DNA of 64,000 nt from CAVVEQ01 sp963804865. Its GTDB lineage: Bacteria; Chloroflexota; Anaerolineae; Anaerolineales; Anaerolineaceae. The stretch lies in the NCBI GenBank assembly GCA_963804865.1, contig CAWDSH010000001.1, positions 744,001 to 808,000 of the forward strand. The letters are read 5' to 3'. The position numbers and the translations under genes are program-made. The notes beneath the pieces are model-generated. The model did no database searches. It saw only the letters and a list, made by a program, of their open reading frames with translations, and was not told where the DNA came from. This document shows, piece after piece, positions 63,729 through 64,000 of this stretch (the first letter of the stretch is position 1; each line of letters starts with the position of its first letter).

Positions 63729-64000
63729 TCAGGGGATATCTTCGTACTGCACATCCACAGTCATGCCCGATAGCAAGCCTTCAGGGATTTCATCCAGTTC
63801 AATGATGGTTTTATAGACCACATCACCACCCAATGTATCTGCTCTCGGTGAAATACCTTTCACTTTGCCTGTTACATTTACTCCCAGAGCATGAATGAGT
63901 ACGGTAACTTCCTGCCCGACTTTAACGGCAACTACATCATCTTCGCTCAGATCAGTGGTTTCCACATGCATTTTGCTTAGATTGCTCAGTGCCATCAGGA
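63729..64000 (-). CDS. HlyD/RND-type efflux adaptor, C-terminal part (gene runs off the window)
   Basis: The last about 90 residues of a membrane-fusion adaptor: LSKMHVETTDLSEDDVVAVK, VGQEVTVLIHALGVN and GKVKGISPRADTLGG with a final SGMTVDVQYEDIP match the beta-barrel and membrane-proximal regions of HlyD/AcrA-like proteins. An in-frame ATG at 63995 is probably internal; the gene extends past the right end of the window. Confidence 0.7.
   Translation of the reverse strand, partial: LMALSNLSKMHVETTDLSEDDVVAVKVGQEVTVLIHALGVNVTGKVKGISPRADTLGGDVVYKTIIELDEIPEGLLSGMTVDVQYEDIP

Noticed and set aside
1..64000. CRISPR arrays, insertion sequences, integrases and prophage genes
   Set aside because: I searched for regular direct repeats, transposase or integrase motifs and flanking inverted repeats and saw none.

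Overview
The window looks like chromosome from an anaerobic Chloroflexota bacterium, most likely class Anaerolineae. This is inferred from gene types and domain architectures, with no database search: MalT-like STAND/BTAD regulators, a DUF5317 protein, DUF362 plus NapH-like Fe-S proteins, an AlkZ-related protein, zinc-ribbon/LysM and FHA membrane proteins, and a GT4 of the MshA/sucrose-phosphate-synthase type. Base composition is moderate and even, and no phage, IS element or CRISPR array was seen.

Layout. 1-4.1 kb: S1-domain protein, pyrG and eno. 4.1-9.5 kb: GH57 hydrolase, an epimerase, an unrecognised 455-aa protein, an FtsZ with an altered T7 loop and two small proteins. 9.6-12.9 kb: LCP-like protein, DUF362 lipoprotein and NapH-like polyferredoxin. 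12.9-21.4 kb: MFS transporter, phosphoglucose/phosphomannose isomerase, a short SARP-like regulator, AI-2E transporter, FHA protein, 6S RNA (minus strand) and a LysM protein. 21.4-27.6 kb (minus): thioredoxin reductase, class III aminotransferase, cyclase and two tandem CapA-like lipoproteins. 27.7-34.2 kb (plus): thiolase, AlkZ-related protein, a very large GH13 protein and a methyltransferase. 34.2-43.7 kb: family-5-type UDG, queA, ruvB, upp, moaA, an HEGSH metalloprotease, tpiA, Ser/Thr kinase and GT2. 43.8-44.2 kb: RNase P RNA with a clear promoter. 44.2-50 kb (minus): a compact operon (47-aa membrane peptide, DUF5317 protein, NHLP/Os1348-like protein, GAF/HD-GYP) preceded by a 1080-aa STAND-TPR-BTAD regulator. 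50-54.7 kb: SAM hydrolase-type protein, VTT protein, udk, tRNA-Thr, GT4 and dinB. 54.7-64 kb (plus): thrC, then an ACP/SDR/adenylating enzyme/GNAT/polysaccharide deacetylase cluster, [NiFe] hydrogenase small and large subunits, pepT, and the end of an HlyD-like gene on the minus strand.

The most interesting region is the peptide operon at 44.2-50 kb. Its promoter has two exact tandem copies of an 11-bp unit at a 12-bp period, ending 9 nt before an extended -10 box. That is the layout used by SARP/BTAD activators, and a BTAD regulator is encoded directly upstream. I propose an uncharacterised regulator-peptide-HD-GYP signalling cassette. Other points of note are an FtsZ with Asp replaced by His in the catalytic T7 loop, a [NiFe] large subunit that ends exactly at its last metal ligand, five genes whose TATAAT box lies 6-7 nt before the ATG (leaderless mRNAs), and an ACP-based acylation cluster.

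Quality caveat: ten genes contain in total 17 single-base frameshifts with otherwise intact coding on both sides. Many fall in short homopolymers. This is more like sequencing error than true decay, so these genes are described as reconstructed full-length units.
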